The notes beneath the pieces are model-generated. The model saw nothing but the letters and a program-made list of their open reading frames with translations, made no database searches and was not told the DNA's origin. From contig NC_049995.1 in assembly GCF_000003815.2 (NCBI RefSeq), forward strand, positions 9,463,031 to 9,527,030: DNA of 64,000 nt, given 5' to 3'. A program made the translations under genes and the position numbers. The DNA comes from Branchiostoma floridae. Lineage: Eukaryota; Chordata; Leptocardii; Amphioxiformes; Branchiostomatidae. This document shows positions 1 to 13,029 of the stretch, piece by piece (positions within the stretch are counted from its first letter, which is position 1; every line of letters starts with the position of its first letter).

Positions 1-42
1 AGATGATGTTACGACAGATCTAGAAATCTAGGTTACTCCATG

Positions 43-102
43 AATCCGAGGTGACTTTGGCCATGTTGTTTATCAGGTACCATGGCCAAATATCCTCGGA
101 TT
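43..102. repeat. H1 palindrome, first copy
   Basis: Arms of 23 and 22 bases with a 15-base loop. The inner eight pairs (TGGCCATG/CATGGCCA) and the outer nine (AATCCGAGG/CCTCGGATT) are perfect, with a short mismatched stretch between them. It serves as the reference copy for the other H1 repeats of the array. Confidence 0.75.
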
Positions 103-2517
103 TCTGTCAAACCTCTCATCAACAACATCGAATAAGTATTCAGCATTTTCTTTATCATGATTCGGTAACGTCTTTCTCTGACTGATAACGCAAGACGATG
201 GTACCAGAGAAGTCTGGGTTACTACATGACTCCGTGGTGATTGTGGCCATGTTGTTTATCAGGTATCGTGGCCTAATCTCCTCGGATTTATGTCAAACCT
301 TACGTCAACGAATTTAAACAAATATTCAACTATACGTTCATCATGATTCGGTAACATCTTAACTTTGTGTCTTGTATCACCGGAGGCAAAACTTGGTTTG
401 GTTTAAGATGGCGATCCGGGATTATCAAGGGCATGGTATTCTTTTTATATTTTCATGTTCTTATAATCTCGAATCTCTAATTGAACATTCAAGCATCGAA
501 TCATAGAAAACGGGATAAGCAAAAGGCTCGAAAGGCAAGCTTCCTTGCTCTGAATAGTATGCCTGAACTAGTCAAGTATACATGCTGTGAGGAATAGTAA
601 CTGGAGGCCCAGTCCATCTGTATGATTCAGCTTTCAAACGACACTGATATTGGTACACAGCAAGAAGGCAATCGTATAAGCGTGAAGCCTTCTATCTCTG
701 GTACTCTCTAACTGATCAGAACGCCAAACGATGTTTAGAGAGAAATCTGGGTTCCTCCATGAATCCGTGGTGATTGTGGCCATGTTGTTTATCAGGTATC
801 ATGGCCTAATCGCCTCGGATTTCTGTCAAACCCTTCTTCAACGACATCGAATATATGTCATACCAGGTGTACATTTTTATGTTCACCATGATTTGGTAAC
901 AACTTAAGTTTGTGTCTTGCAGTAGCGGAGATCAAACTTGATTTGTTAAAGATGGCGATCCGGGATCATCAAGGACATGATTTCATTTTATATTTTCATG
1001 TTCTTAAAATCCCGAATCTCTGTTTGAACATTCAAGCATCAAATCATAGAAAACGGGATAAGCAAAAGGCTCGCAAGGCAAGCTTCCTTTCTCTGAATAA
1101 TATGCCTGAACTAGTCAAGCATACATGTTGTGAGGAATAGTAGCTGGAGGCCCAGTCCATCTGTATGATTCATGTTTCAAAAGACACTGATATTGGTGAA
1201 CACACAGCAAGACGGCAATCTTTTAAGCGTGAAGCCTTCTATCTCCGGTACTGATCAGAACGCCAAACGATGTTTAGAGAGAAATCTGGGTTCCTCCATG
1301 AATCCGTGGTGATTGTGGCCATGTTGTTAATCAGGTATCATGGCCTAATTTCCTCGGATTTATGTCAAACCTTTCATCAACAACATCAAATAAGTATTCA
1401 GCATTATGTTTATCATGATTCGGTAACGTCTTTCTCTGACTGATAAGAACGCAAGACGATGGTACCAGAGAAGTCTGGGTTCCTCCATGAATCCGTTGTG
1501 ATTGTGGCCATGTTGTTTATCAGGTACCGTGGCCTTATCTCCTCGGATTTATGTAGAACGTTTCGTCAACGAAATTGAACAAATATTCAACTATACGTTC
1601 ATCATGATTCGGTAACATCTTAACTTTGTGTCTTGTATCACCGGAGGCAAAACTTGGTTTGGTTTAAGATGGCGATCCGGGATCATCAAGGGCATGATTT
1701 CATTTTATATTTTCATGTTCTTAAAATCCCGAATCTCTGTTTGAACATTCAAGCATCAAATCATAGAAAACGGGATAAGCAAAAGGCTCGCAAGGCAAGC
1801 TTCCTTTCTCTGAATAATATGCCTGAACTAGTCAAGTATACATGTTGTGAGGAATAGTAACTGGATGACCAGTCCATCCGTATGATTCATGTTTCAAAAG
1901 ACACTGATATTGGTGAACACAAAGCAAGACGGCAATCTTTTAAGCGTGAAGCCTTCTATCTCCGGTACTGATCAGAACGCCAGACGATGTTTAGAGAGAA
2001 ATCTGGGTTCCTCCATGAATCCGTGGTGATTGTGGCCATGTTGTTTATCAGGTACCGTGGCCTTATCTCCTCGGATTTATGTAGAACGTTTCGTCAACGA
2101 AATTGAACAAATATTCAACTATACGTTCATCATGATTCGGTAACATCTTAACTTTGTGTCTTGTATCACCGGAGGCAAATCTTGGTTTGGTTTAAGATGG
2201 CGATCCGGGATTATCAAGGACATGGTTTTCTTTTTAAGTTTTCATGTTCTTATAATCTCGAATCTCTGTTTGAACATTCAAGCATCGAATCATAGAAAAC
2301 GGGATAAGCAAAAGGCTCGAAAGGCAAGCTTCCTTGCTCTGAATAGTATGCCTGAACTAGTCAAGTATACATGTTGTGAGGAATAGTAACTGGAGGCCCA
2401 GTCCATCTGCATGATTCATGTTTCAAAAGACACTAGTACTGATATTGGTGAACACACAGTAAGACGGCAACCTTATAAGCCTTCTATCGCTGGTTTTCTC
2501 TAACTGATCAGAACGCC

Positions 2518-3530
2518 AGATGATGTTACGACAGATCTAGAAATCTAGGTTACTCCATGAATCCGAGGTGACTTTGGCCATGTTGTTTATCAGGTACCAT
2601 GGCCAAATATCCTCGGATTTCTGTCAAACCTTTCATCAACAACATCGAATAAGTATTCAGCATTTTCTTTATCATGATTCGGTAACGTCTTTCTCTGACT
2701 GATAACGCAAGACGATGGTACCAGAGAAGTCTGGGTTACTACATGACTCCGTGGTGATTGTGGCCATGTTGTTTATCAGGTATCGTGGCCTAATCTCCTC
2801 GGATTTATGTCAAACCTTACGTCAACGAATTTAAACAAATATTCAACTATACGTTCATCATGATTCGGTAACATCTTAACTTTGTGTCTTGTATCACCGG
2901 AGGCAAAACTTGGTTTGGTTTAAGATGGCGATCCGGGATTATCAAGGGCATGGTATTCTTTTTATATTTTCATGTTCTTATAATCTCGAATCTCTAATTG
3001 AACATTCAAGCATCGAATCATAGAAAACGGGATAAGCAAAAGGCTCGAAAGGCAAGCTTCCTTGCTCTGAATAGTATGCCTGAACTAGTCAAGTATACAT
3101 GCTGTGAGGAATAGTAACTGGAGGCCCAGTCCATCTGTATGATTCAGCTTTCAAACGACACTGATATTGGTACACAGCAAGAAGGCAATCGTATAAGCGT
3201 GAAGCCTTCTATCTCTGGTACTCTCTAACTGATCAGAACGCCAAACGATGTTTAGAGAGAAATCTGGGTTCCTCCATGAATCCGTGGTGATTGTGGCCAT
3301 GTTGTTTATCAGGTATCATGGCCTAATCGCCTCGGATTTCTGTCAAACCCTTCTTCAACGACATCGAATATATGTCATACCAGGTGTACATTTTTATGTT
3401 CACCATGATTTGGTAACAACTTAAGTTTGTGTCTTGCAGTAGCGGAGATCAAACTTGATTTGTTAAAGATGGCGATCCGGGATCATCAAGGACATGATTT
3501 CATTTTATATTTTCATGTTCTTAAAATCCC
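2518..3530. repeat. Near-identical higher-order copy of 1-1013
   Basis: The sequence from position 1 recurs from 2518 with a constant offset of 2517 bases and only occasional changes (for example C112 corresponds to T) for about 1 kb. After about 1010/3527 the copies diverge to the level of ordinary neighbouring units. This looks like a recent segmental duplication or gene conversion inside the array. Confidence 0.75.
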
Positions 3531-6500
3531 GACTCTCTGTTTGAACATTCAAGCATCGAATCATAGAAAACGGGATAAGCAAAAGGCTCGAAAGGCAAGC
3601 TTCCTTGCTCTGAATAATATGCCTGAACTAGTCAAGTATACATGTTGTGAGGAATAGTAGCTGGAGGCCCAGTCCATCTGTATGATTCATGTTTCAAAAG
3701 ACACTGATATTGGTGAACACACAGTAAGACGGCAACCTTATAAGCCTTCTATCGCTGGTTTTCTCTAACTGATCAGAACGCCAGATGATGTTACGACAGA
3801 TCTAGAAATCTAGGTTACTCCATGAATCCGTGGTGATTGTGGCCATGTTGTTTATCAGGTACCATGGCCTTATCTCCTCGGATTTATGTCAAACCTTTCA
3901 TCAACAACATCAAATAAGTATTCGGCATTATGTTTATCATGATTCGGTAACGTCTTTCTCTGACTGATAAGGACGCAAGCCGATGGTACCAGAGAAGTCT
4001 GGGTTCCTCCATGAATCCGTGGTGATTGTGACCATGTTGTTTATCAGGTACCATGGCCTTATCTCCTCGGATTTATGTCAAACCTTTCATCAACAACATC
4101 AAATAAGTATTCGGCATTATGTTTATCATGATTCGGTAACGTCTTTCTCTGACTGATAAGGACGCAAGCCGATGGTACCAGAGAAGTCTGGGTTCCTCCA
4201 TGAATCCGTGGTGATTGTGGCCACGTTGTTTATCAAGTATCATGGCCTAATCAGCTCGGATTTATGTCAAACCTTTCGTCAACGATATCGAATATATGTC
4301 ATACCAGGTGTACATTTATATGTTCACCATGATTTGGTAACAACATAAGTTTGTGTCTTACAGCAGCGGAGATAAAAGTTGATTTGTTGAAGATGGCGAT
4401 CCGGGATTATCAAGTACATGATTTTCTTTTTAAATTTTCATGTTCTTGTAATCTCGAATCTTTGTTTGAACATTCAAGCATCGAATCATAGAAAACGAAA
4501 TGTGCGAATGACTTGAAAAGAAAGCTTCCTTTCTCTGAATAGTATGCCTGAACTAGTCAAGTATACATTCTGTGAGGAATAGTAACCCAGTCCATCTGTA
4601 TGATTCATGTTTCAAAAGACATTGATATTTGTGAACACACAGCAAGAAGGTAATCTTAAAACTTATATCTCTGGTTTTCTTTAACTGATTAGAACGCCAG
4701 ACGATGTTTAGAGAAAAACCTGGGTTCCTCCATGAATCCGTGGTGATTGTGGCCATGTTGTTTATCAGGTATCATGGCCTAATCTCCTCGGATTTATGTC
4801 AAACCTTTCATCAACAACTTGAAAGAAATATTCAACTATGCATGACGCTCTTTTGAACTCTTATACCCAACTAATTAAATAAGGGGAACAATTTTTGGAC
4901 TTGGTTTAGATGGAGATCCGTGATTATCAAGTACATGATTTGATATTTTCTATGGTCTGGTAATCTCGAATCTCTGTTTAAACATTCAACAATCGAATCA
5001 TAGAAAATGGACAGTGCGAAAGACTCGAAAAGAAAGCTTCCTTGGTCTAGATAGATATGAAGCTTGAACGGGAATAGTTGTGTATACATGTTGTGAGGAA
5101 TAGTAGCTGGAGTCAGGTCCATCTGTGTGATTCATGTTTCAATAGACACTGATATTGGTGAACACGCAGCAAGACGGCAATCTTAAAACTTATATCTCTG
5201 GTTTTCTTTAAGTGAGTAGAACAAACAAGACGATGTTTAGAGAAAAATCTGGGTTTCTCCATGAATCCGTGGTGATTGTGGCCATGTTGTTTATCAGGTA
5301 TCATGGCCTAATCTCCTCGGATTTATGTCAAACCTTGCGTCAACAACTTGAAACAAATATTCAACTATACATGACCACCCTTTGCGCTCCTATACCTAAC
5401 CAAGGGAAAACAATTTTTGAATTTGGTTTAGATGGAGATCCGTGATTATCAAGTACATGATTTTATATTTTCTATGTTCTGGTGATCTCGAATCTCTGTT
5501 TAAACATTCAACAATCGAATCATAGAAAATGGACAGTGCGAAAGACTCGAAAAGAAAGCTTCCTTGGTCTAGATAGATATGAAGCTTGAACGGGAATAGT
5601 TGTGTATACATGTTGTGAGGAATAGTAGCTGGAGTCAGGTCCATCTGTGTGATTCCTTTTTCAAACGACACTGATATCGGTTAACACGCAGCAAGACGGC
5701 AATCTTAAAACTTATATCTCTGGTTTTCTTTAAGTGAGTAGAGCAAACAAGACGATGTTATGAGAGAAATCTGGGTTTCTCCATGAATCCGTGGTGATTG
5801 TGGCCATGTTGTTTATCAGGTATCATGGCCTAATCTCCTCGGATTTATGTCAAACCTTTCGTCAACAACTTGAAACAAATATTCAACTATACATGACGTT
5901 CTTTTGAACTCTTATACCCAACTAAGGGGAACAATGTTTGGATTGGGTTTAGATGGAGATCCGTGACTATCAATTAAGTAAATGATTATCTTTTTAAAGT
6001 TTCATGTTCTGGTAATCTCGAATCTCTGTTTGAACATTCAACCATCGAATCATAGAAAATGGACTGTGCGAAAGACTCGAAAGCTTTCTTGCTCTACATA
6101 TGAAATTTGAACGGGAATAGTTGTGTATTAAGCAAAAGGCTCGAAAGGCAAGCTTCCTTGCAGATCCTCGTGTGAAGAGAAACCTCACGTCGTGTTATTC
6201 CTCATATCAATGTCCCCCTATATACCTGGTATTATTCATGTTTCAAAAGACACTGATATTGGTGAACACACAGCAAGACGGCAATCTTAACCTTCTATGG
6301 CTGGTTTTCTCTAACTGATCAGAACGCCAGATGATGTTACGACAGATCTAGAAATCTAGGTTACTCCATGAATCCGAGGTGACTTTGGCCATGTTGTTTA
6401 TCAGGTACGTATACCATGGCCAAATCTCCTCGGATTTATGTCCAACCTTTCATCAACAACATCGAATAAGTATTCAGCATTATGTTTATCATGATTCGGT

Positions 6501-7560
6501 AACGTCTTTCTCTGACTGAAAAGAACGCAAGACGATGGTACCAGAGAAGTTTGGTTTACTTCATGAATCCGTGGTGATTGTGGCCATGTTGTTTATCAGG
6601 TATCATGGCCTAATCTCCTCGGATTTATGTCAAACCTTCCTTCAACGACATCAAACAACTTACCTAAACATATTATTATTGGATCTCTGATTTCCAACAA
6701 AGGGGAGACAATTTTTTTTGAATTTGGTTTAGATGGCGATCCGGGATTATCAAGTACATGATTTATTTTGATAATTTCATGTTCTGGTAATCTCGAATGA
6801 CTGTTTGAACATTGTTTGAACATTCAAGCATCGAATCATAGAAAACGGGATATGCTGGAGAAGAGAAACACTGTCAGACAATGGTACGCGACAAACCTGG
6901 GTTTCTCCATGAATCCGTGGTGATTGTGGCCATGTTGTTTATCAGATATCATGGCCTAATCTCCTCGGATTTATGTCAAACCTTTCGTCAACAACTTGAA
7001 ACAAATATTCAACTATACATGACGATTTTTCGCGCTCTTATGCCCAACTAAGGGGAAACGATCGATTTTTGGATTTAGTTTAGATGGCGATCCGGGATTA
7101 TCAAGTACATGATTTATTTTGATAATTTCATGTTCTGATAATCTCGAATGACTGTTTGAACATTCAAGCATCGAATCATAGAAAACGGGATATGCTGGAG
7201 AAGAGAAACACTGTCAGACAATGGTACGCGACAAACCTGGGTTTCTCCATGAATCCGTGGTGATTTTGGCCATGTTGTTTATCAGATACCATGGCCTAAT
7301 CTCCTCGGATTTATGTCAAACCTTCCTTCAAGGACATCAAACTTATAATCAAGTATATGTTCATCATTATCATTTGAATGTGATTTTCAACTCATTCCTT
7401 TGACGTCGTGATTAGGATTGAGTTCAGATGGCAATCTGGGATTGTCAAGTACCGGTACATGATTTTATTTGACATTTTCATGTTCTTGTAATCTCGAATG
7501 TTTGTTTGAGCATTCAGACATCGAATCATAGAAAACGGGATACAATAAGACTCAGAAGGC

Positions 7561-9239
7561 AACTACCTAGCTATACACAGAGACGATCTTTCTACTGGTG
7601 AGAACTGATGACTGACCGGCCTATAAAAATTAAAAGTACACAAGGCCACATGTTTAAAAAAATAGTTGAATGCCCAGTCTATATCTCCATGATTTGCGTT
7701 TCATAAGACAGTGAAATTTTGAAAAATGTCTGAATTAGTAAAAAAAAAGTTTAGTGTAAGTTGATCAAAGTTTGGGTTAGGATACACGATGCCACATTCA
7801 TGTTCTTTATCCCAAGCTTTAACCAAACCGATCAGCAGACCGTTGAATAACTGTACAGTACTTTGAAAAATACAGCACTGGAATATGGAAGATATCTCTT
7901 CCACTACTGTAGTCTTGTATGCGTAGTTGTACATGTGGGCCACATTGTTCAGTCTCCGACAGTTGTGATCTTTTAGGGCTGTCCACCCCCCTCCCCTTCC
8001 ACACACACACTCGTGATACTATCAAAAGTTGCTTGTTCAATACCATTATGGTATCATAAAGAAGAAGTGGACAGTTTAGTTGTGAATTGCGGGTTTATAT
8101 CTGCAGAGCTGACGGTGCTTTTTAGACAGCTCGCACACTTTAAACCTTGTAAGATAGACACGAGAAACGCAGATGTCCAAAACGCCTCACTTCAAGGTCA
8201 TAGAAAGATCTGTTCCTCATTGTGATTGTTGGCATAAAAGTACAAATAATGCTTGCAAAATCAACACCATAACTGTCTACGATGTCCTGTTTCTCACAGA
8301 AAAAGAAGAAAAAAGTAAAATAAGCAAAGCCGAAACTGACGCATGACAGTGACGAACACATTGGCCTTGATGATGGCCAAGTCAACTTTAGACTTAACGG
8401 TTACTTCATTCGTAAACACTTCATTCGACAATGACGAACACGACGGCCATACTGTAAACAGAAACGTTGGTCAAATCAGCTTCAAACTCAACGGTCACAT
8501 CATTCGTAAACATCACATAAACACTACCTCCACAGACGACCATGCCAAATCACGTATCTTTGACTTAGTGTAAATATGAAAACCTAGTGGTGAAAAAAGA
8601 CGTTTCTTTAACATCGCCTAACAGTTCAAGTTGTCACCAAAAAGAATATTCCCAAGAGATGACGAAACGTAGAACACTGCCAAGTACTGTACTGTCCAAA
8701 TAGGGATTCCAGATGGTGTAAAAGAGATAGGATCACAATATGTTAAATTTCTTGCCTATCGTGAGAAAGTATTAGCCCCCCTCCCCTCCCCAAGATGGCG
8801 ACCTGACACTGAGTCACTGTCCTACACAATCATCATATGGAAAATGTCAGAACACTAAGTAAGATTATTAACTTTTAAACTGCTCTATTAAGTGTGCGTC
8901 TAAATGTGTCGTTTTGATGAACTCTATTGCTTTAAGATTTGTATTGAATATTCTGTAGTATTACGCAGTGCCACATGTATTCAAAATAACTATTTAATCT
9001 CTACAACTGGGTAAGAAAAACGAAAATTTTAACTACCGGACGTTTCGAGTGACATCCATCTCTCTTTTTCAGCGTCACAAGAATGAACTGGCAGAGCAAT
9101 TCGATACAAGTAATGGTTGAACCACTAACTTCTAATGATCGAATGCAAGTATTACTCAAAATCAAATGCCATCCGTTCAGTATTGTGTTTGGATATTGTT
9201 TACATGGTATCACAGCTTTTTTGAGACTGTTCGGGCGTT
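7561..9239. other. Non-genic stretch with a two-copy repeat
   Basis: No coding region recognised. At about 8340-8520 a roughly 110-bp segment occurs twice in tandem; both copies carry GACGAACAC followed by a CATTCGTAAACA block. The remainder is AT-rich sequence without obvious structure. Confidence 0.4.
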
Positions 9240-9520
9240 GCACCATGGGTTGGTATCTACTGTGTCTAGGGCATTTTCTTGGGTGGCGGAGCCCAACCCT
9301 CTCCTTCCGCTGTCTTTTTACCTCCCCAACCGAAGTCAGGTACCGATATTATTACACCCGGATGGAGTGTGGAAATTCATGTAAAATGTTTTTATCAAAG
9401 ACGTCGACACAATGGGACACAAAGTCTCTTCAGGAAACGAACCCAGTACCTCCAAATCTTGAGTCCGCTAGACTAGCCACAGGCTATTCGACGCCACCAA
9501 GCGGTAGGGAGTTGGGTTAG
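9240..9520 (+). mobile_element. SINE-like interspersed repeat, copy 1
   Basis: Shares a recognisable order of blocks with copies at about 12660, 38845 (reverse) and 47085: TATCTACTGTGTCTAGGG, then CCCTCTCCTTCC, then ACCGAAGTCAGGTACC, then TGGAGTG. It ends in a tRNA-like tail containing CGAACCCAG and CGACGCCACC. I infer a tRNA-related SINE or similar non-autonomous retroelement; terminal duplications were not identified. Confidence 0.55.
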
Positions 9521-9529
9521 GACTGGTGC

Positions 9530-9880
9530 AAATCGGGTCCGGTTTCCGGTAAAAAAAAATCCATGGCGATCCCTCCATTAACATATTTTTTCGATGGTCC
9601 TCCCTAGTCCCAATAAATTTGTGATGGCGCTCCGCCCATTTTTTCCTTGCATTTTCCATTACACACACGCGCACTCTCTTTCGTTCAATAAAAAAAGTTC
9701 AGAGAAAAATTTGAAATCTTGACCATCTGAAACTTCATTTCCTGTAATTTGAGGAGCACAATTTACTTGTACTTACCATGGCTCCTAAGGCAACTTTTTT
9801 TCGATGGCCCTCCCCGGCTAAAATACGTTTTCGATGGCCGGGGGCCTTTCCTTATGTCCCTTTCCCCAAGTGCACCAGCC
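9530..9880. mobile_element. Degraded relative of the 17.1-kb TIR element
   Basis: The block GAAATCTTGACCATCTGAAAC followed by TCATTTCCTG resembles two internal blocks of the element at 17142-17718 (GAAATCTGGACCCTCTGAAA, CCATTTCCTGCA). No intact termini are visible here. Confidence 0.3.
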
Positions 9881-11563
9881 CTGCCCCGATAAATATCGTC
9901 AAAATCCTTATTGTAAGCGACTTCAAAACACCTGGCAGTCATTGGAACTATCTCTCTTTAGAAAAAACAAACAGGCCCTTTCTCCACAGATGTGAATTGT
10001 TGATTTGCCAGCGTGCTTTGTGAACTATGGCGTAGAACATGTGAATAGACAAGTAACAAAATGAAGTTGTTTTGGCAGATGAACATAAACGTGTACTTCT
10101 CAATACAAATGTTATCGGGCTTGGATTGTCGCATAGAAATAGATAAAAAGTCATGAAAATTCGTTGAAAACAAGTCTTTGAGTAACATACATAGTTTTTT
10201 TCCCACTTTCGCAATGGTAGATGGTTCTCGACAGACTGTAAGTGTATGTGTATAAAGCAAGCGGTAGGTGAAAAACGTCATCTAGCGAAACATTTTTGAA
10301 GTGCATACACTACCGCTTCTTATCCATTGGGGCTTCTGTGTGGCCCGTGTTCAAGATTCATGTTATGTTGTTTTGTTTAGATGAAATTCGAAAAGGGCTC
10401 AACATTTTTAAAGGTAGAAGTAAGGGTTAAGTTTGGTAAAGACCCATACGAGAAATCCCATTTTATACTGTGTCGGACAGGGCTTTAGTTTGTGTGCGTA
10501 AATTCTTCAGATTCAAGAAACTGTACAGAAAAAAAATGTTTATACGCTGCAGGTCACTGCGCTTCAGAGGGACACGCTGAGCTTAGAAAAGTGTCTCCTA
10601 TGTGACGACAGATTATTTGGTTACTATGACGACCGTTGCAGAAGTCATTGGGAGCACTACAAAGCACCCGGTCAAAGGATTAAAAAAAAAGGAGAGAAAG
10701 CGGGATGAAGATGGAAAAAAAGGCTTGAAAGTAGGATAAAAGGACGGAAGGGCGAGATAGCATACGTGACCTTCCGATGATTTTTGGATCCAAAACTCAA
10801 CGCTTTGGCAGGACGTACCGGTGAACGTATCAATGACGCTACCTAGCGGACCATGCGAGAACTGATCTAATGCAACCTGTCTTCCTGTGCAATAGAGATA
10901 GTCACTTACTACTGTTGCAAGGCTAAAGTGATATCCATGGAGCAGTGAATGACTTTGTTCCCATCGCTGCCCACTCGTGGCTGAAGTTTCAGAACTGAAC
11001 CTGGTCTCAGCACTAATTTTGCAGTGCCAGAACACTTCTCATTAAATCAAACAATAAACCTGATATACCAGAAAGAATACCGAAACTAATGATTAGCCTT
11101 TGTAATACTGTAAAGTTTATTGCAAATTCTTGCCCGTGGGCTAATTGCAGGTAACACAAGAGATTCAAACAGTGTGAAAACAATATCACAAGTGTCTACT
11201 CTAGTCTAAAGCTAGTAAAAGCTAAATCTAGATCCTGGGTTATTGAGTTCGATTCCTTTTTCGAAGACAGTGGAAGACGAAAGATCCTACCTTTTCTACA
11301 CTATATCAAAGAATTATGTTAGCCCTTATTATTATATGTTAACTAGGTTGTTAAGCTTTATCCTATATATACCTCTATTTTGTACTTTGTGAAATAGTCG
11401 TTGCCATACATAAATATATCTTGTACAATTGTCGTGCAATAAAGTTCTATACCAGGTCATCCCGACCTGTGCACAGAAATGAGGTAACACACGATACGGT
11501 CGGTTACTCAGAAATAGATGTAATTAACATAAAACAGGACGTCCAACCAGTCATACCAGGTCC
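9881..11563. other. Non-genic stretch
   Basis: No gene recognised. Near 11420-11450 the string CTTGTACAATTGTCGTGCAA followed by a TAAAG run resembles the 3' end of a non-LTR retrotransposon; a related string (TGTACAATTGTTGTGCAA) occurs near 27990. This is a weak similarity only. Confidence 0.3.
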
Positions 11564-11577
11564 GTAGCCATGGAAAC
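11564..11577. promoter_or_regulatory. X-box-like motif (RFX-type)
   Basis: GTAGCCATGGAAAC fits the RFX X-box layout GTNRCC-(0-3)-RGYAAC with one mismatch. It lies at the start of the putative 5' UTR exon of the ammonium transporter gene. Function is inferred from the motif only. Confidence 0.25.
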
Positions 11578-11763
11578 GGAACGGCTCCGGCGGTTTTCAG
11601 GCCAGTTGCCAGTCTCCCATCGTCTTCACTCATAGCCTGTGGCCAACTCCTTTGTTCGGAAAATTATAGGGTTTGTGTCAGCAAGAATCCTTCGTCTTTC
11701 ATCATATCGGCTTTTCTGGCCGAACACAAAACACATCTACGATCAGCGATCTGAAAAATCAAG
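11564..11763 (+). other. Putative 5' UTR exon of the AMT gene
   Basis: A moderately GC-rich segment ends in a strong donor (AATCAAG|GTAAGC at 11763/11764). No ATG-initiated ORF of note is present, consistent with a leader exon that would splice to the acceptor at 12966. The 5' boundary is a guess. It is supported only by splice-site strength and by being the nearest donor upstream of the coding exons. Confidence 0.3.
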
Positions 11764-12185
11764 GTAAGCTGCTTGTTTTCTACACCGTCTTCTGTATAGA
11801 TTTACTGGAAAGTAACCAAAGAGAAGCATGAAAATGCCATTCCGATGTTTGTATCATAGTGTAGCTTCACACCGTAACAAATACTCAAGGACTTTCAAAA
11901 ACACTATAGTACTACAGACTTGTTCTTCATATCTGGCAAAATGATTTAACATTTTCCATCGAATAAAGTTATCTTGACATAAAGAAGCCGATGTTTTGCT
12001 TATTAGTTCGTAATACATCTTCTTAGAGAGGTTTGAATCCCGTCAAAGTAACGAGAAATTTGTGGAAGGAAAGTAGGGCATGTTGTTGTTTTTTGTTACC
12101 CGAAGAATAAATCCTTCAGGTACTAAAACTAGACCATTCTCGAGCTCGTTATGTGCATTAGTTTTACACGTATCACCATATTGTT

Positions 12186-12233
12186 ATAATATGATATAAC
12201 ATAACATAACATAATATAACATGATATTACAGA
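12186..12233. repeat. AT-rich pentanucleotide-like repeat
   Basis: Run of ATAAC/ATATAAC units in the putative leader intron. Confidence 0.6.
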
Positions 12234-12659
12234 GTTACGTGAAGGCAAATTGATGTCAAGGGTTTTGATTTTGTATATTTTCTCTTCAATATGGCGGACA
12301 GGAATGTACAGACATAGGTAAATATAAGGACTGTAAGAGTGTATTTGGTACTACATGTAGTTTTATATCGATGAAATAAAAAAACGGTTTGCTTCGTCTA
12401 CATGTACTTTTTCGGCCTTGCAAAAAGCCTTGCAAAATGCCCGAAAAAAGTCAGCTGTGAATTCTTACCAAAATATGACCATGCAACTGATGATTTTAGT
12501 TGCCTGGCTTGTCGTTTTCACTGTAATCTTTTGCTGAAGCTTAACGCAGAGACTACAGGTAATAGAAACACCATAAATATGTATTAGACACGGTAGGTCC
12601 AACCTGTATGATCAACTAGCTCTGTTTAAGGTATAGGTAAACGTCACATACCCTTTTTG

Positions 12660-12840
12660 ATGAGGTACATGTTGGTTGTTATGCAGTGTGTCTTAGGGCA
12701 TGATATTGGAAAGCAGAACCCATCCCTCTCCTTCCAGCGCCTTTTACCTTCCTAAACAAAATCAGGTACCAGTTTTTACACCTTGTGGGAATGAGGAAAG
12801 TCGTTTAAAGTGCCTTTCCCAAGGAAACAATGTCTAGTCA
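12660..12840 (+). mobile_element. SINE-like interspersed repeat, copy 2
   Basis: Same block order as copy 1, including CCCATCCCTCTCCTTCC, AATCAGGTACCAG, GAATGAGGAAAGTCGT and AAAGTGCCTTTCCCAAGG. It lies in the putative leader intron of the transporter gene. This copy preserves the central segment that is interrupted in the 47-kb copy. Confidence 0.55.
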
Positions 12841-13029
12841 GGAACAGAAGGAATTCAAAACGTGACATCTCATCCACGTGCCCGCTACCCATGCTACTTG
12901 ACCACACAGCAGTATTGTATGTATCTAATATACTTCTTTCCACTTTTTCTTCTCTAATCCTGACAGAAAGAAGTACGAGACAGAAGCTCATGTATTCTTG
13001 AAAGAAAAGGACCCCCCTGAACTTCAACG

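Larger units (their letters stand above)
1..7560. repeat. Tandem array of hairpin-bearing units
   Basis: About 19 copies of one core (H1) and about 13 copies of a second core (H2) alternate through this stretch; the array runs off the left edge. H1 starts near 43, 215, 755, 1293, 1482, 2013, 2552, 2737, 3272, 3825, 4006, 4196, 4729, 5259, 5785, 6369, 6557, 6908 and 7248. H1 is an imperfect palindrome: AATCCG...GGCCATG, a loop of about 15 bases, then CATGGCC...CGGATT (arms 43-65 and 81-102 in the first copy). H2 is a second palindrome beginning at GATCCGGGATTA and closing at TAATCTCGAATC (for example about 4399-4460). Units are about 180 bp (H1 only) or about 350-540 bp (H1 plus H2). Short ORFs recur in some copies but are broken in others, so I do not call them genes. 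I do not recognise the family. Confidence 0.85.

Noticed and set aside
910-3657. Recurrent 74-76 codon ORFs (910, 1633, 2156, 3427) ending in the same residues
   Set aside because: They are the repeat unit read in one frame; sister copies at about 390 and 2910 carry in-frame stops, and there is no start-site context or family similarity.
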